DNA from: Fagopyrum homotropicum
Taxonomy: Eukaryota; Streptophyta; Magnoliopsida; Caryophyllales; Polygonaceae
Assembly: GCA_033239125.1 (NCBI GenBank)
Contig: BSWB01000002.1
Coordinates: 90,702,560-90,766,559, forward strand
Direction of reading: 5' to 3'
Length of the DNA stretch: 64,000 nt
How positions within the stretch are numbered: position 1 is the first letter of the stretch; each line of letters begins with the position of its first letter. Under the pieces are notes generated by a model that made no database searches, was not told the DNA's origin, and saw only the letters and a list, made by a program, of their open reading frames with translations. Below are positions 1 through 9,534 of the stretch, piece after piece. Made by a program: the position numbers and the translations under genes.

Positions 1-106
1 AATACTTCATAAAAAATCTCTTGCATGACTTGTAATAAATTACTCATTTGTCAAGCCTTGACAAGATCATGACAAGCCCATGACCATCTTATGACAAGGC
101 CAACCG
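1..106 (+). repeat. El-1: left part of a relic Tekay-like LTR, split by El-2
   Basis: This stretch carries spaced TGACAAG/ATGACAAG motifs (about positions 50-100). The same motif array occurs, in the opposite orientation, near the outer end of the El-10 LTRs (about 45680-45810 and 52960-53090). It ends in AACCG, the target-site duplication of El-2, and the same LTR resumes at 14211. I infer the U3 part of a plus-oriented LTR whose start lies left of the window. No gene is seen. Confidence 0.55.
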
Positions 107-1890
107 TGTAACACCTGAATCCGCGGGATATCGGAATGCTATGGGCGAGACCTCACAACAGGTCCCGACCCTTAGCCTGACAACAATCTCACCGGACCTT
201 TCCAACATGACACAAATAAAGGCAAAAACTCTAACCGTTTGTAATGTATGCGAGAACTAAAATGTAGAAATACAAGTTGGAAACTCAGCCGAGTCCTCAA
301 AACGACACAACTACGATAAAGAGATCCAAAACCGCATAGCATAAATAATCAAACAACACAATGAAAACCAAAAATTTCCCCGTCCTATAATGTACGGAGA
401 CCCCCCGACTGTCCACTCCTCCACCTCACTCGACGTCATCCCTAACCTGCAAAGTATCTACACAAACGGTTTAAAACCGTTAGCTCACATTCTTGATGGT
501 GACTTTGTTCAACTCCCGGTAATTAATGCATAGTCTCAAAGTTGTCCTAATCCGGTTTCATGATCATAAGCAATTAAACACACACCACCATCATATATCC
601 AAATAATGCATATACGCGGCTAAGTAAGTCCGAGGACTTACCTCATCTCAAAGCTAACCAAACAAACGATCTCAACTTTCCTTTTGGAAATATCCAAGCC
701 TGATCATAACGAGGTACACATTAACATCGATCTCAAAAACTCAACACAAAGACTCTCAAGGCTAACAACCGAACCTAAGGTTGAACATCGAGTAAGCTAG
801 GAAGACACTCTTAAACCTTTAAGAGGTTACGGACATGATAACCATAGGAAAAGGGGACACAACATCCCACACCCTATATGAGCTTAAATACTACCCAATG
901 CAGGACTAAGAACACAAGACGGAAGAGAGACTATAAGGTCTTCACACATACAAGATCAACAACGATTCCAACTAGCTCGAAGGGCACCTAGGTTCAAACA
1001 ACTAGATGGCATTCTCATATATCTTAGGTCCATCCTAAGTATGTTAGTAACGAGATATAACCAAAAGGCTAAGGAAGGAACGAAGAGAAAGGGAGGAAGA
1101 AACCTACTATTGAAGAAAACGCAGCCACGGAGACAAGCTGGCGCCCCCTGCGTGGCCTTGTCACCGCCCCTGCGGATGCCTGGAGCCGCCCCTGCGCCCT
1201 AGTGCCGCCCCTCTGGTGGCTCTGATCCGCCCCTGCGCCTCTGGTGGTCCGCTCCCGCGGTCGAGCAGCAGAAACTTCGTCTTCTTTGTTTCTTCGTTTG
1301 TGTCTTTTCTTCAAGTGCTTCCTTCTCTGGATGGGCCTTCTCCAAACACTATCCAGTGGTCTTAGGCTCCTCTCCACGACCTAAACGAGCTAAGAAGATG
1401 CACAAGCAAAGGATTCACAAGAGCCCTCTTCAAAGCTTCCTCCATAGCCATGGAGGTGAAGAGAAGAAGGGGAAGAAAAAACAGCAAGAAAGGAGGAGAG
1501 AGGAGGAAGGAAACTTACCACAACAGATCCAAGCTCTTCAAGGCTGCAGATTCCTAGCCAAGATTTTCCAAGGAGAAGGAAGAAGAAAGAGCACAAGAAG
1601 GAAAGTGAAGAGAGATCTAACGTGAGAGTGAAAAGGAAGAGCGAGGAGAGAGGGAGATTGAAAAGAAGGCTGCAAAAAGGGGTGGGGAGACCCAAGGGTC
1701 AGCTGCCCCATATGTCTCCTCACTCCATAAACCGAGGGGCCGGAAAGCAAAAAGCGAAACCGAAGGGTCGGTGCGGGATTTTTGGAATAAATACCGGCAC
1801 TCATCACACTTGCCTGCGGGAAAACTGAGCCGCTGACGCGGGAAGATCGATAAACCTGTCGTCATCCGGAATAAAAATCCGGATGTTACA
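107..1890 (-). repeat. El-2 3' LTR (1784 bp)
   Basis: This copy matches 12410-14205 almost throughout: both begin with the same TGTAACACC, a CCGCGGGATATCGG motif follows, and both end in GATGTTACA. Small substitutions and indels separate the copies; for example a segment near 13521-13545 has no counterpart near 1215. Short open frames here (about 60-100 codons) have no recognisable domain and I do not call them genes. Confidence 0.92.
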
Positions 1891-1906
1891 ACTAACTCCC
1901 CTAAAA
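1891..1906 (-). promoter_or_regulatory. El-2 polypurine tract
   Basis: Read on the minus strand this is TTTAGGGGAGTTAGT, directly abutting the 3' LTR. That is where the plus-strand DNA primer of reverse transcription forms. An inverted repeat at 1909-1927 lies next to it (see findings). The next ~200 bp (1928-2130) look like 3' noncoding sequence with no gene. Confidence 0.75.
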
Positions 1907-2130
1907 ACAAGTTTCGTCCCGAAACTTGCTAAACGTGAAACTCACACAAAACACAACTCGAAAACCGTATGGAACATGTAACTATGTCCATCAACCCTCA
2001 AACTCAAAAGTCACCCACATAACCACATCAACACCTCGACAGGTAGCCATTCATACACATAAAAAGCACACAAAACATATCGCATCACAAATCACATAAG
2101 CGTAACCAAGGAAGAACTCGGGACTAACCC

Positions 2131-3110
2131 AACTGCCCTATTGATGTCACTAATCATGCATAAAACTCGGGATAGTTCCTCTAGATACAATCCTCCATCT
2201 CCCATGTGGCCCCATCGGCTCCTCGTCTCGACCACTACACTCTCAGCATCGGTATCTCCTTCGATCGAAGGCATCTCATACTCAGCTCTAAAACCGCTAT
2301 CGGGTGCTCTGCAAAGGTATGGTCCGGCTCGACCACCAGATCCTTGTGGCTAATGATGTGTCTCGGATCGTGGATGTACTCCCTCAGTTGAGACACATGG
2401 AATACCGGATATATACCCTCCAACTACGGTGGCAATACTAGCCTGTATGCCACCTCACCAACTCTCTCGACTACCTCGAATGGACCGACATATCGGGGGC
2501 TTAACTTCCCCTTAATGCCGAATTGTCTGATGCCCCGCGTCGGTGATACCCTCAGCCATACCTGAGCTCCTACCCTAAACTCGAGAGGACTACACCTTCT
2601 ATCCGCATACGACCTCTAACGGCTCTGTGCAGCCAACATCATTTCTCGGATTAAAGCAACCCTAGCCATGTCATCATGTACATGGTCTGGAGCTAAAATG
2701 CTAGAACTCCCCGGCTCGTCCCAACATAAGGGAGTGCGGCATCTCCGTCCATACAATGCCTCATACGGTGCCATCCCAATCGACGCGTGTCAGCTGTTGT
2801 TATATGAAAACTCCACCAACGGGAGGTGGTCTGGCCATACCTGCCCCCAATCTAACACAAATGCCCGCAACATGTCCTCTAAGGTCTGAATAGTCCGCTC
2901 CGCCTAACCACCTGTCTGTGGAAGGTATGCGGTGGTGAAATGAAGACTCGAACCTAGGGCGGCGTGTACTTGCTGCCAGAGTCTCGAGGTAAAACGCCCG
3001 TCCCTATCCGAGATGATAGTCCTCGGCACTCCATGTAACCTCACAATCTGACGGGTAAACTCCTCAGCTAGACGACTCACCGGTCACGTCTCCCGAATAG
3101 GGATGAAACG
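2131..3110 (-). pseudogene. pol: El-2 integrase C-terminal two thirds plus chromodomain (broken)
   Basis: On the minus strand, conceptual translation gives an integrase core with VRLHGVPRTIISDRD near 3005-3045, then the asparagine-rich core end (VEFSYNN near 2820), then the C-terminal GPF-type domain. VFHVSQLREYIHDP near 2360-2410 leads into the chromodomain. The chromodomain ends near 2160-2200 with an ATWEMED motif, the usual tail of chromovirus chromodomains, which is thought to bind modified histones and guide integration. At least four in-frame stops interrupt the reading, two of them inside the chromodomain. The integrase zinc domain and first catalytic Asp region are lost in the deletion described for 3105-3120. 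The segment is not functional. Confidence 0.82.
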
Positions 3111-4247
3111 TATAGGAAAACCGTGTACCTCTCGAGTACCACTAACCCTATCCCCGTCGGGTAACCCCACAACGAAGGGTCTCCCTTGTACCGTAACTAT
3201 GGACAACCTAGCTACATAGTCATCAGATATAAAAGACTGTGTAGCACTTGTATCGAATAAAACTCGGACCGGAAGGCCCTGAATTTAAATAGTACATGTG
3301 GCTACCGGCGCCGCTGGATCAACAATACTCCACAACTCAAAAACCCTGGCCTGTGTGCCTCTGGTCTCTTGGGTTTTTCCACCACGGCCTCTACATCGGC
3401 CTTGCCCTTGAGCTGATCCATGTGTACGCGTCTCACTTTGACCCTTCTGTTGAAAACTTTGAGCGAGAACCTGAGGCGGCCTTTGTCCCCCACCTGCCCT
3501 GCTAGTAGGAGAAGACCCCTGTTGTGACGGCGCCCGCCCCGTCGGCAATAAACTGCCCTATGACCCATCTGACCACAAGAGAAACAAGTCACAAGAGGCT
3601 TCCTACAATCGGGCCTAAGATGTCCATGTCCTCCGTAGTTACAACACTGCCTCCATCTCTTTGATGCCTGAGTAGTAGGCGGATGGCTAGCATGTCCCTA
3701 CACCGGGCTACGCCCTTGTCCTAGGGCTCCTGCTCCCAAACTAGATGATCCCGTCCTTTGTCGCTTGTCCGGACCTCCGGACTATGCCACTCTCCTAGAC
3801 CCTGGTTGGTCTCTCTCGTACGCCGAGGCTCGGTCTTGGTACTCTGCCAGGAAGTCACAACGGAATGCCGCAAGGTATGCACGGGTAAACTCCCTCAACC
3901 TCCTGGAAAAGAGATAGACATGTTGGTTCGCCGGAGGTGAGGCGGGTCCCAGCAAAGCGAACTCCGCCCGAAATCGTTTATCGCCTCAATGACCTGGACG
4001 TCCTCGAATCCTGCCTCCAAGAAATCGTGGGTTGTATCTCTAACGAGGCTCGGTAGCTGATCCATACTAGTCACACCTCCTCTAACCGTCCTCCACCAAT
4101 ATTGGGCCTGCTATCGAAACAAAGTCTGGACTATCTCAACCTGCCTCTCCTATGGGCAACGGATCGCCTCTAATGCTGACTCCACGTGTCCAATCCAGTG
4201 CTCAACCTCTAACCCTACCTTCCCGTCAAAGTAGGGTACATGTTGTT
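3111..4247 (-). pseudogene. gag: El-2 gag C-terminal half, zinc knuckle and protease (broken)
   Basis: Read on the minus strand from the El-3 junction, this continues the gag of El-2 (YFDGKVG and EVEHWIGHVESALEAIRC near 4130-4230). A CCHC nucleocapsid knuckle, CFSCGQMGHRAVYC, follows at about 3547-3590, where nucleocapsid would bind genomic RNA. The aspartic protease has LFDTSATxSFISDDYVARL near 3200-3260, with a one-base frameshift inside this active-site motif. The protease then runs straight into integrase sequence, so the normal RT-RNase H stretch is absent. Several stops occur. It is the direct continuation of the gag fragment at 11455-11991. Confidence 0.8.
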
Positions 4248-5077
4248 TGATGAAGGGTCATTCGAGCTAGCTCCATCTTCAACACCACAAGGAGCCCTAA
4301 CACGAGCTCGAGCCAAACGTCAAGCGGAGAGGGATGCTATCTTCCTAGCTATGGTTCAAGAAGCTCACCCAAGCTCACCTCCAATGAGTCCAAGGCCCGT
4401 CATGATGCTTAGCCACATTGGACCAGCCAAGAAGAAGTTGAATGGAGCATAGGATGAAGGCTCACGTGTGCATGTGCATGGATGAAGGCTGGCGTAAAGG
4501 CTGGCATGAGAAGCTAGTTAGAGAGTATTAAATAAAGCCTAGAATTAGTCTATTTTATGGATTTATTTAAAACACTCTAAATTGTAATTATTGTTTTTAT
4601 TTCTTTTCTATTTTTAGGAGAGAAGGTCTAGGTTGTATATAAACCTTTCTCTCTTCTTTTTGTAGGCAGATTACGTTAAACACACTGCCTAAGTGCCAAA
4701 ATCGAACCCTTTTGAGTTCAGCCTATCGTCTTGTGAGAATTGTGGTGTTTGCATAGCTTTCTCATTCTTGTGTGTGTCAATCTCCTTCGGGTTGGTGCTA
4801 CAAATCGAATCGAAGCAACCTCTTCGTGCCTTCGATAACTCTAGATCGATTGTGTGAAGTTGTAAGAAGCGGGGTCGAATCGTCATCGGTTTGGTTCTTG
4901 GATAATCGAATCCAAGGGTTCTATCGTTTTGTTCCTTTCGGTTCTTCTTTATTATTTCGTTTTCCCCCTTTGCTTTGCATGTTTTTCTTCATCTTTGTTT
5001 GCTGAATTTCGTTTGGCTCTTTTCCCGAAAACAGGTTGCTCGTCTAGATCCATTCTTCGCGGCTAATCCCCGTATCA
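4248..5077 (+). repeat. El-3 5' LTR
   Basis: Its first ~200 bp repeat the integrase tail coding sequence, ending in a TAG at 4450-4452. A TATATAAA box sits at 4636-4643 and is the likely core promoter for the genomic RNA. The LTR closes with CCCCGTATCA two bases before the primer-binding site. Confidence 0.92.
4636..4643 (+). promoter_or_regulatory. El-3 5' LTR TATA box
   Basis: TATATAAA. The same box is in the 3' LTR at 11013-11020 and in the related LTRs of El-8 (30957-30964, 56083-56090) and El-9 (34798-34805, 41719-41726) on the minus strand. The conserved position in all these LTRs supports a promoter role. Confidence 0.7.
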
Positions 5078-5079
5078 AT

Positions 5080-5091
5080 TGGTATCAGAGC
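5080..5091 (+). promoter_or_regulatory. El-3 primer-binding site (initiator tRNA-Met)
   Basis: TGGTATCAGAGC, the complement of the plant initiator tRNA-Met 3' end, two bases after the LTR. It primes minus-strand DNA synthesis. Confidence 0.92.
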
Positions 5092-5273
5092 TAATTGACG
5101 TTCAACCTACAAAAAGAGTTGGTAAATCATTCAAAAACTAAAAGTGTCTCGTTTGAGTCTTGCTTTGTTTTGAGTCTATTGCCATTGCCATTTCTATTCC
5201 AAGTTTTTGATTGAACTAACGAGTTTGTTGCTTTGTTTGTGAATCTTGGACGCCGGCACCCCTCCGATACCAC

Positions 5274-5357
5274 GCCTACACCGCGCCTACCACCAGCCTT
5301 TGTGCCGACCATCATGCCTACACCGCGCCTACCACCAGTCCTTGTGCCGACCACCAC
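5274..5357 (+). repeat. El-3 leader: 42-bp tandem duplication
   Basis: Two near-identical 42-bp units (5274-5315, 5316-5357) begin GCCTACACCGCGCCTACC. The equivalent leader of El-9 (about 41055-41110) has one unit, so the duplication is specific to El-3 or its sublineage. Confidence 0.85.
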
Positions 5358-5579
5358 GCATGCCACCAGTCTTGCCCCACGTCCAACCACAAACACCAAA
5401 CGAGCCCTAAAACGTTCAAAAAGAAGAGGCTGATCCGTTCAGCCTATTTTCCAGCCTCTCTCTCTCTCCTCCACAATTTCAGCTTATTTTTTTTGAATTT
5501 TCACACTTGGTTAGCTATTTACTTGGTCAACTCTATCCTCTTGTAACTAATTAGATTTTCTTAGCATTTTTGTTTTTTT

Positions 5580-5708
5580 TCTTTAATTCATAAGTAAGTT
5601 AAAAAAAAAGAAAAGAAAAAAAGAAACTCCGAATTCAAAAAAAAGAAAGAAAGAAATAAAGAAAAGAAAAAGAAAAGAAAAGAAAAGAAAAGAAAGAGAA
5701 AAGAAATC
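5580..5708 (+). repeat. El-3 leader purine-rich low-complexity tract
   Basis: The tract is dominated by AAAAG and GAAAA units. Equivalent tracts occur between PBS and gag in El-8 (about 55010-55140), El-9 (about 40785-40880) and El-11 (about 59325-59415). The rest of the leader (5092-6415) holds no gene. Confidence 0.85.
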
Positions 5709-5783
5709 AACATTAATATTCATTTCATTTCATTTCATTCTTGCTAGCTTATTCTTGTTTTATTTCATAATTTGTAATAGTTG

Positions 5784-5919
5784 AAGTTGTGCTTGCTAAG
5801 TGTTATTGTTCAGCAATCAAAGAGGACTACAAAGGAGCTCATCTCACTCAAAAGTTGTGCTTGCTAAGTGTTATTGTTCATCAACCAAAAAGGACTACAA
5901 AGGAGCTCATCTCACTCAA
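5784..5919 (+). repeat. El-3 leader: 68-bp tandem duplication
   Basis: Two units with period 68 (5784-5851, 5852-5919) begin AAGTTGTGCTTGCTAAGTG and end ATCTCACTCAA, with a few differences. El-9 has a single copy near 40640-40710. Confidence 0.88.
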
Positions 5920-6415
5920 AGGGACCAAGCCATTCACGCCTAGCCTAGCTTCACCCTAGCCTAGCCATGTCTTGGCCCTCGCCTAGCTCACTTCACTCGA
6001 GCCACGCCCTAGCCTTGACCAGCCCTTATACACACGCCTTCGGTGTCCAAGGTTTGCTTGCTTAGGCTTGACGAGTAAGTTCTTTCAAGGCTTATCTTGA
6101 GTTCAAACTTTGAGTCCATACTTAGTTGCATATAACATTCGTGCAACTTGTCCTTTCCGTTTTGAGTCTTTTCTTCTCTTTTATTGAGTCAAACACGTTT
6201 TTAAGGTGATTGAAATCGAATTTCACTTCTACTTTAAAGCTTTTGTTTGGCTAAGTATTGAACTCACGTGAGGTTTTTGACTAATACAAGACGAGCCATC
6301 AACAAGCTTGTTGAGCACCACTAGAGAGTGAGAGTTTGCTTTCGAGTGATACACTTGTGAGGCGTTTTTGTTTTAGCTAACCTAACGTGTTTGAGTGATT
6401 TAGTGTCTTTGAACA

Positions 6416-7210
6416 ATGTCAAGAACTCCCGCAGGTACGCCAAGCCCCGAGCCTATCACCCCGGAGTTGTTTAACCTTATCAAGGGCTTGAAAGATAGCA
6501 TTGAAGGGTTAACTACAAGGCTGTCCAACTTGGAGGCGTCTAATGTAGTTCCGGAGCCTCGGGCACTAGGAGCCAACAGGGAGGTAGGAGACCACTCGAG
6601 AGCTCCACATCAAGGGCAAGACAGAATACCACTCCAAAGCCAACAAGAGGCGTTTCAAGCAGTCTGGTACTCTAATGCCACGCAGCCCTCTCGGAATGTC
6701 CAAGGCTTAGGCCGCAATCTTGCTTTCGAGGAGCACGTTTCTATCCCTTTTTCTTCTAATATACATGATAATATGCCTAACTATCCTCAATAGTTTCAGA
6801 ATCTAGCTTATGATCAGGATGAGGACAGTGATGGAGATGACGAGGAATGGAGGCCAAACGGGCGAAGGGAGCACCAACAGCCCCGGAGACCTCATGACGG
6901 CCGGCGCCAAGACGAGCAGAGGCATGAACCCTATGGTAGCCAGCCAAGGAGGGAGCGAGATCCGGAGTATGGTGGCCTTGGCAAAGTGAAGGTGAACATC
7001 CCAAGCTTTAAAGGCAAATGTGACCCGGATGTGTACATGGCTTGGGAGGCCAAGATAGAGCAAATATGATCATGCCATAACTTTCCCGAGCATAAGAAGG
7101 TACATTATGCAACCCTTGAGTTTATTGATTATGCTATGATATGGTGGGATGTTTTGGTGAAGAAAAGGAGGAGAACTATGGATGCACCGGTAGTTACTTG
7201 GGCCGAATGA
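6416..7210 (+). pseudogene. gag: El-3 gag, N-terminal and start of core domain (broken)
   Basis: Gag forms the virus-like particle. The start ATG at 6416 matches the gag starts of El-9 (40144) and El-8 (54394), which share the MSGTPA opening. The first open stretch runs 125 codons to TAG at 6791-6793. The same frame then continues through an acidic/arginine-rich linker and the core motif SFKGKCDPDVYMAWEAKIEQ (about 6998-7060). A TGA replaces a Trp codon near 7066. At about 7205 roughly 250 bp, about 84 codons of the gag core, are deleted relative to El-9. Confidence 0.85.
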
Positions 7211-8191
7211 GGAATCAAAGTAGAAATGAAAATAAAGGCAAGAAGTCAAGGAGGTAAGGCTGCTTATGGCACGCCTAGCTCATGGAGGAGCCCAGGAAGT
7301 CGCCAACAAGGGAATTACAGTCGGGAGGTGCCAAGCAAGGAGAAGCTAGCCCCGGAGCAAGGAGGCCCACGCAAGGCTCCTTATGCAGCCCCTCCAAGCC
7401 CACGCCTACACTACCTAAAGGCACTCAAGGGAGTACTTCTAACCTACATCTAGAGCTAGGGATATTGTATGTTTTAAGTGCCAAGGAAGAGGGCACGTGA
7501 TGAAGGATGGTCCTAACAAAAGAACTTTGCTAGTTAACCATTTAGGGCAATATGAGTCCGAATCTGAGCATGAGCATGATAATGATGATTTTGAGCTTAA
7601 TATGCATGATCATGATGATTTGGATGATGATGGGATTGAATATGAGCAAGGAGATTGTTTATTAGCTAAGAAAGTGTTATTTGATCATCCTAGCTCATTC
7701 CTAGCTAACACTTCCATGATTTGTGATAAAAGTCTTGAGCATGATAATTCTTTGATAGCTAGGAGAACTTTAAGTGTACAACCTGCTCCTTGTGAAGATA
7801 ACCAAAGAGAAAACTTGTTTCACACTAGATGCTCGGTTAAAGGAAAGGTTTGTAATGTTATTATTGATGGAGGAAGTTGTTGCAATATTGCTAGCACGGA
7901 AATGATAACTAAGTTGCAAATTTCTACATTTTATCACCCTAGGCCATATACGCTGATTGGATGAATGAATGTGGTGAGTTAAAGGTTAATAGGCAAGCTA
8001 AGATCACTTTTACTTTAGGTCATTATGAAGATATGGTTTTATGTGATGTTGTGCCTATGCAAGCTTGTCATGTGTTGTTAGGCCGCCCTTGGCAATATGA
8101 TAGGAGAGTTATGCATGATGGTTTTACAAATAGATATTCTTTTGTATTCAATGGTAAAACCGTGACTCTTAAGCCTATGACTCCCTTGTAG
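7211..8191 (+). pseudogene. gag-pol: El-3 nucleocapsid and aspartic protease (broken)
   Basis: After the gag deletion the frame resumes with KVEMKIKARS. A one-base loss near 7395 shifts the frame. The zinc knuckle CFKCQGRGHVMKDGP (about 7470-7515) has its last Cys changed to Gly. An open stretch at 7497-7964 holds an acidic linker and the retropepsin motif IDGGSCCNIAS (about 7863-7895). A small indel near 7950 moves the rest of the protease, including the LLGRPWQYDRR segment, to the frame at 7961-8191, which ends at TAG. The layout agrees with El-9 and El-11, but this copy cannot make an intact protein. Confidence 0.82.
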
Positions 8192-8310
8192 ATTGCGGAG
8201 GCATTTGAGAAGAAGAAGGCAAGTGAGCAAGGACCAGCTAAGAAGGGGAGCAAGCCGTCGAGCAAGACCCCTCCCTAGCCACGCCTTCTAACCACCAGCC
8301 TAGCCCCCTT

Positions 8311-8622
8311 GTGTCCACGGCCACAAAACAGCCCACAACAGCCTTGTTAGCTTCCAAACTTGAGCTACAAAATGACTACCTACCCTTAGACACCACCATG
8401 ATGATGTTGTGTAAGGAGCTCACCTTGATGAGTGATGAAGCCAAGGCTTGCTTACCACCTACTATCTCGGCCATTCTTGAGAAGTTTAAGGATGTGTTTC
8501 CGGAAGAGATACCACATGGCCTTCCACCTTTGAGAGGTATTGAGCACCAAATTGACCTTATCCCAGGCGCCACACTCCCAAATAGACCAGCCTACCGAAT
8601 GAACCCAAAGGAGAGTCAATAG
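8311..8622 (+). pseudogene. pol: El-3 protease-RT connector
   Basis: This 103-codon open stretch contains the standard lead-in to Ty3/gypsy RT: an ILEKFKDVFPEEIPHGLPPLRG motif region (about 8472-8540), then HQIDLIPGATLPNRPAYRMNPKE. It ends at a TAG (8620-8622) that replaces a Gln codon, 40 bases before the main RT frame. The same connector is open in El-9 and El-8. Confidence 0.8.
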
Positions 8623-8661
8623 ATCCAAGCGAAAGTTCAAGACCTCCTAGACAAGGGCTAC

Positions 8662-9534
8662 GTGAGGGAGAACTTAAGTCCGTGCACCGTACCCGTGCTC
8701 TTGGTGCCTAAGAAGGACAACACATGGAGGATGTGTGTTGATTGTCGAGCTATCAACAACATCACCATCAAGTACCGCCACCCTATTCCCCGCCTAGATG
8801 ACATGCTTGATGAGCTACATGGCGCCACCACCTTTAGCAAGATAGACCTCCGGAGTGGCTACCATCAAATCCGAATGAATGAGGGGGACGAGTGGAAAAC
8901 AACCTTCAAAACTAAGTTTGGTTTGTATGAGTGGCTTGTTATGCCATTTGGGTTAACTAATGCTCCTTCTACTTTTATGCGCTTAATGAACTATGTTTTG
9001 AGACATTTTATAGGGAAGTTTGTTGTAGTATACTTTGATTATATTTTAATCTATAGAAGGTCCCTAGAGGAGCATGAAGAACATCTAAGGGAAGTAGTTC
9101 TTACCCTTAGGGCTGAACACTTGTATGTTAATCTTAAGAAATGTAGCTTTTGCACTAATGAGGTTATATTTCTTGGTTTTGTAGTGACTACACAAGGCCT
9201 ACAAGTGGATGAGAAGAAGATTAGAGCAATCAAAGATTGGCCCATGCCAACATCCATCAGCCAAGTTAGGAGTTTACATGGGCTTGCAAGCTTCTATAGG
9301 CGTTTTGTGAGAGACTTTAGTACCATTGCCGCGCCCTTGACAGAAATTTGCAAAAAGCATGCGCCATTTGTGTGGGAGGAGGCGCAAGAATGTTCCTTTA
9401 GCAAGCTGAAAATGGTCTTAACCGAGGCGCCTTTGCAAAAACGTTCCTTAAATAAATACTATTGTTTGAGGGAGTTTTGTTTCGAATTGATAAGGTGTGC
9501 ATACCTAGGTGTTCCCTTCGATTGTTGCTATTAG
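8662..9534 (+). CDS. pol: El-3 reverse transcriptase (open segment, catalytically altered)
   Basis: The 290-codon open segment copies RNA into DNA in related elements. It carries MCVDCRAINN (residues 24-33), FSKIDLRSGYHQI with the first catalytic Asp at 62, WLVMPFGLTNAPSTF (91-105), and the active-site box near 124-127. That box reads YFDY instead of YFDD, so one metal-binding Asp is lost. After residue ~250 an in-frame deletion of about 480 bp removes RNase H (El-9 equivalents 259-418). A one-base loss at ~9467 then shifts the frame, so the last ~23 residues are not natural. The integrase continues in the overlapping frame from 9462. Confidence 0.88.
   Translation: MRENLSPCTVPVLLVPKKDNTWRMCVDCRAINNITIKYRHPIPRLDDMLDELHGATTFSKIDLRSGYHQIRMNEGDEWKTTFKTKFGLYEWLVMPFGLTNAPSTFMRLMNYVLRHFIGKFVVVYFDYILIYRRSLEEHEEHLREVVLTLRAEHLYVNLKKCSFCTNEVIFLGFVVTTQGLQVDEKKIRAIKDWPMPTSISQVRSLHGLASFYRRFVRDFSTIAAPLTEICKKHAPFVWEEAQECSFSKLKMVLTEAPLQKRSLNKYYCLREFCFELIRCAYLGVPFDCCY

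Noticed and set aside
2141..2391. Plus-strand frames of 60-70 codons over the El-2 integrase
   Set aside because: They are shadows of the minus-strand integrase/chromodomain and have no domain of their own.
5080..5091. tRNA-like 12-mers considered as parts of tRNA genes
   Set aside because: Each is an isolated tRNA 3'-end complement directly beside an LTR, so they are primer-binding sites.
5784..5919. Tandem repeats considered as a CRISPR-like or satellite array
   Set aside because: Only two adjacent units without spacers, in a plant retrotransposon leader.
6785..6800. CAA-TAG in gag as a TMV-type readthrough signal
   Set aside because: The downstream bases (TTTCAG) do not fit the CARYYA context known for that signal. 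The recurrence is kept as a finding, but this specific mechanism is not supported.
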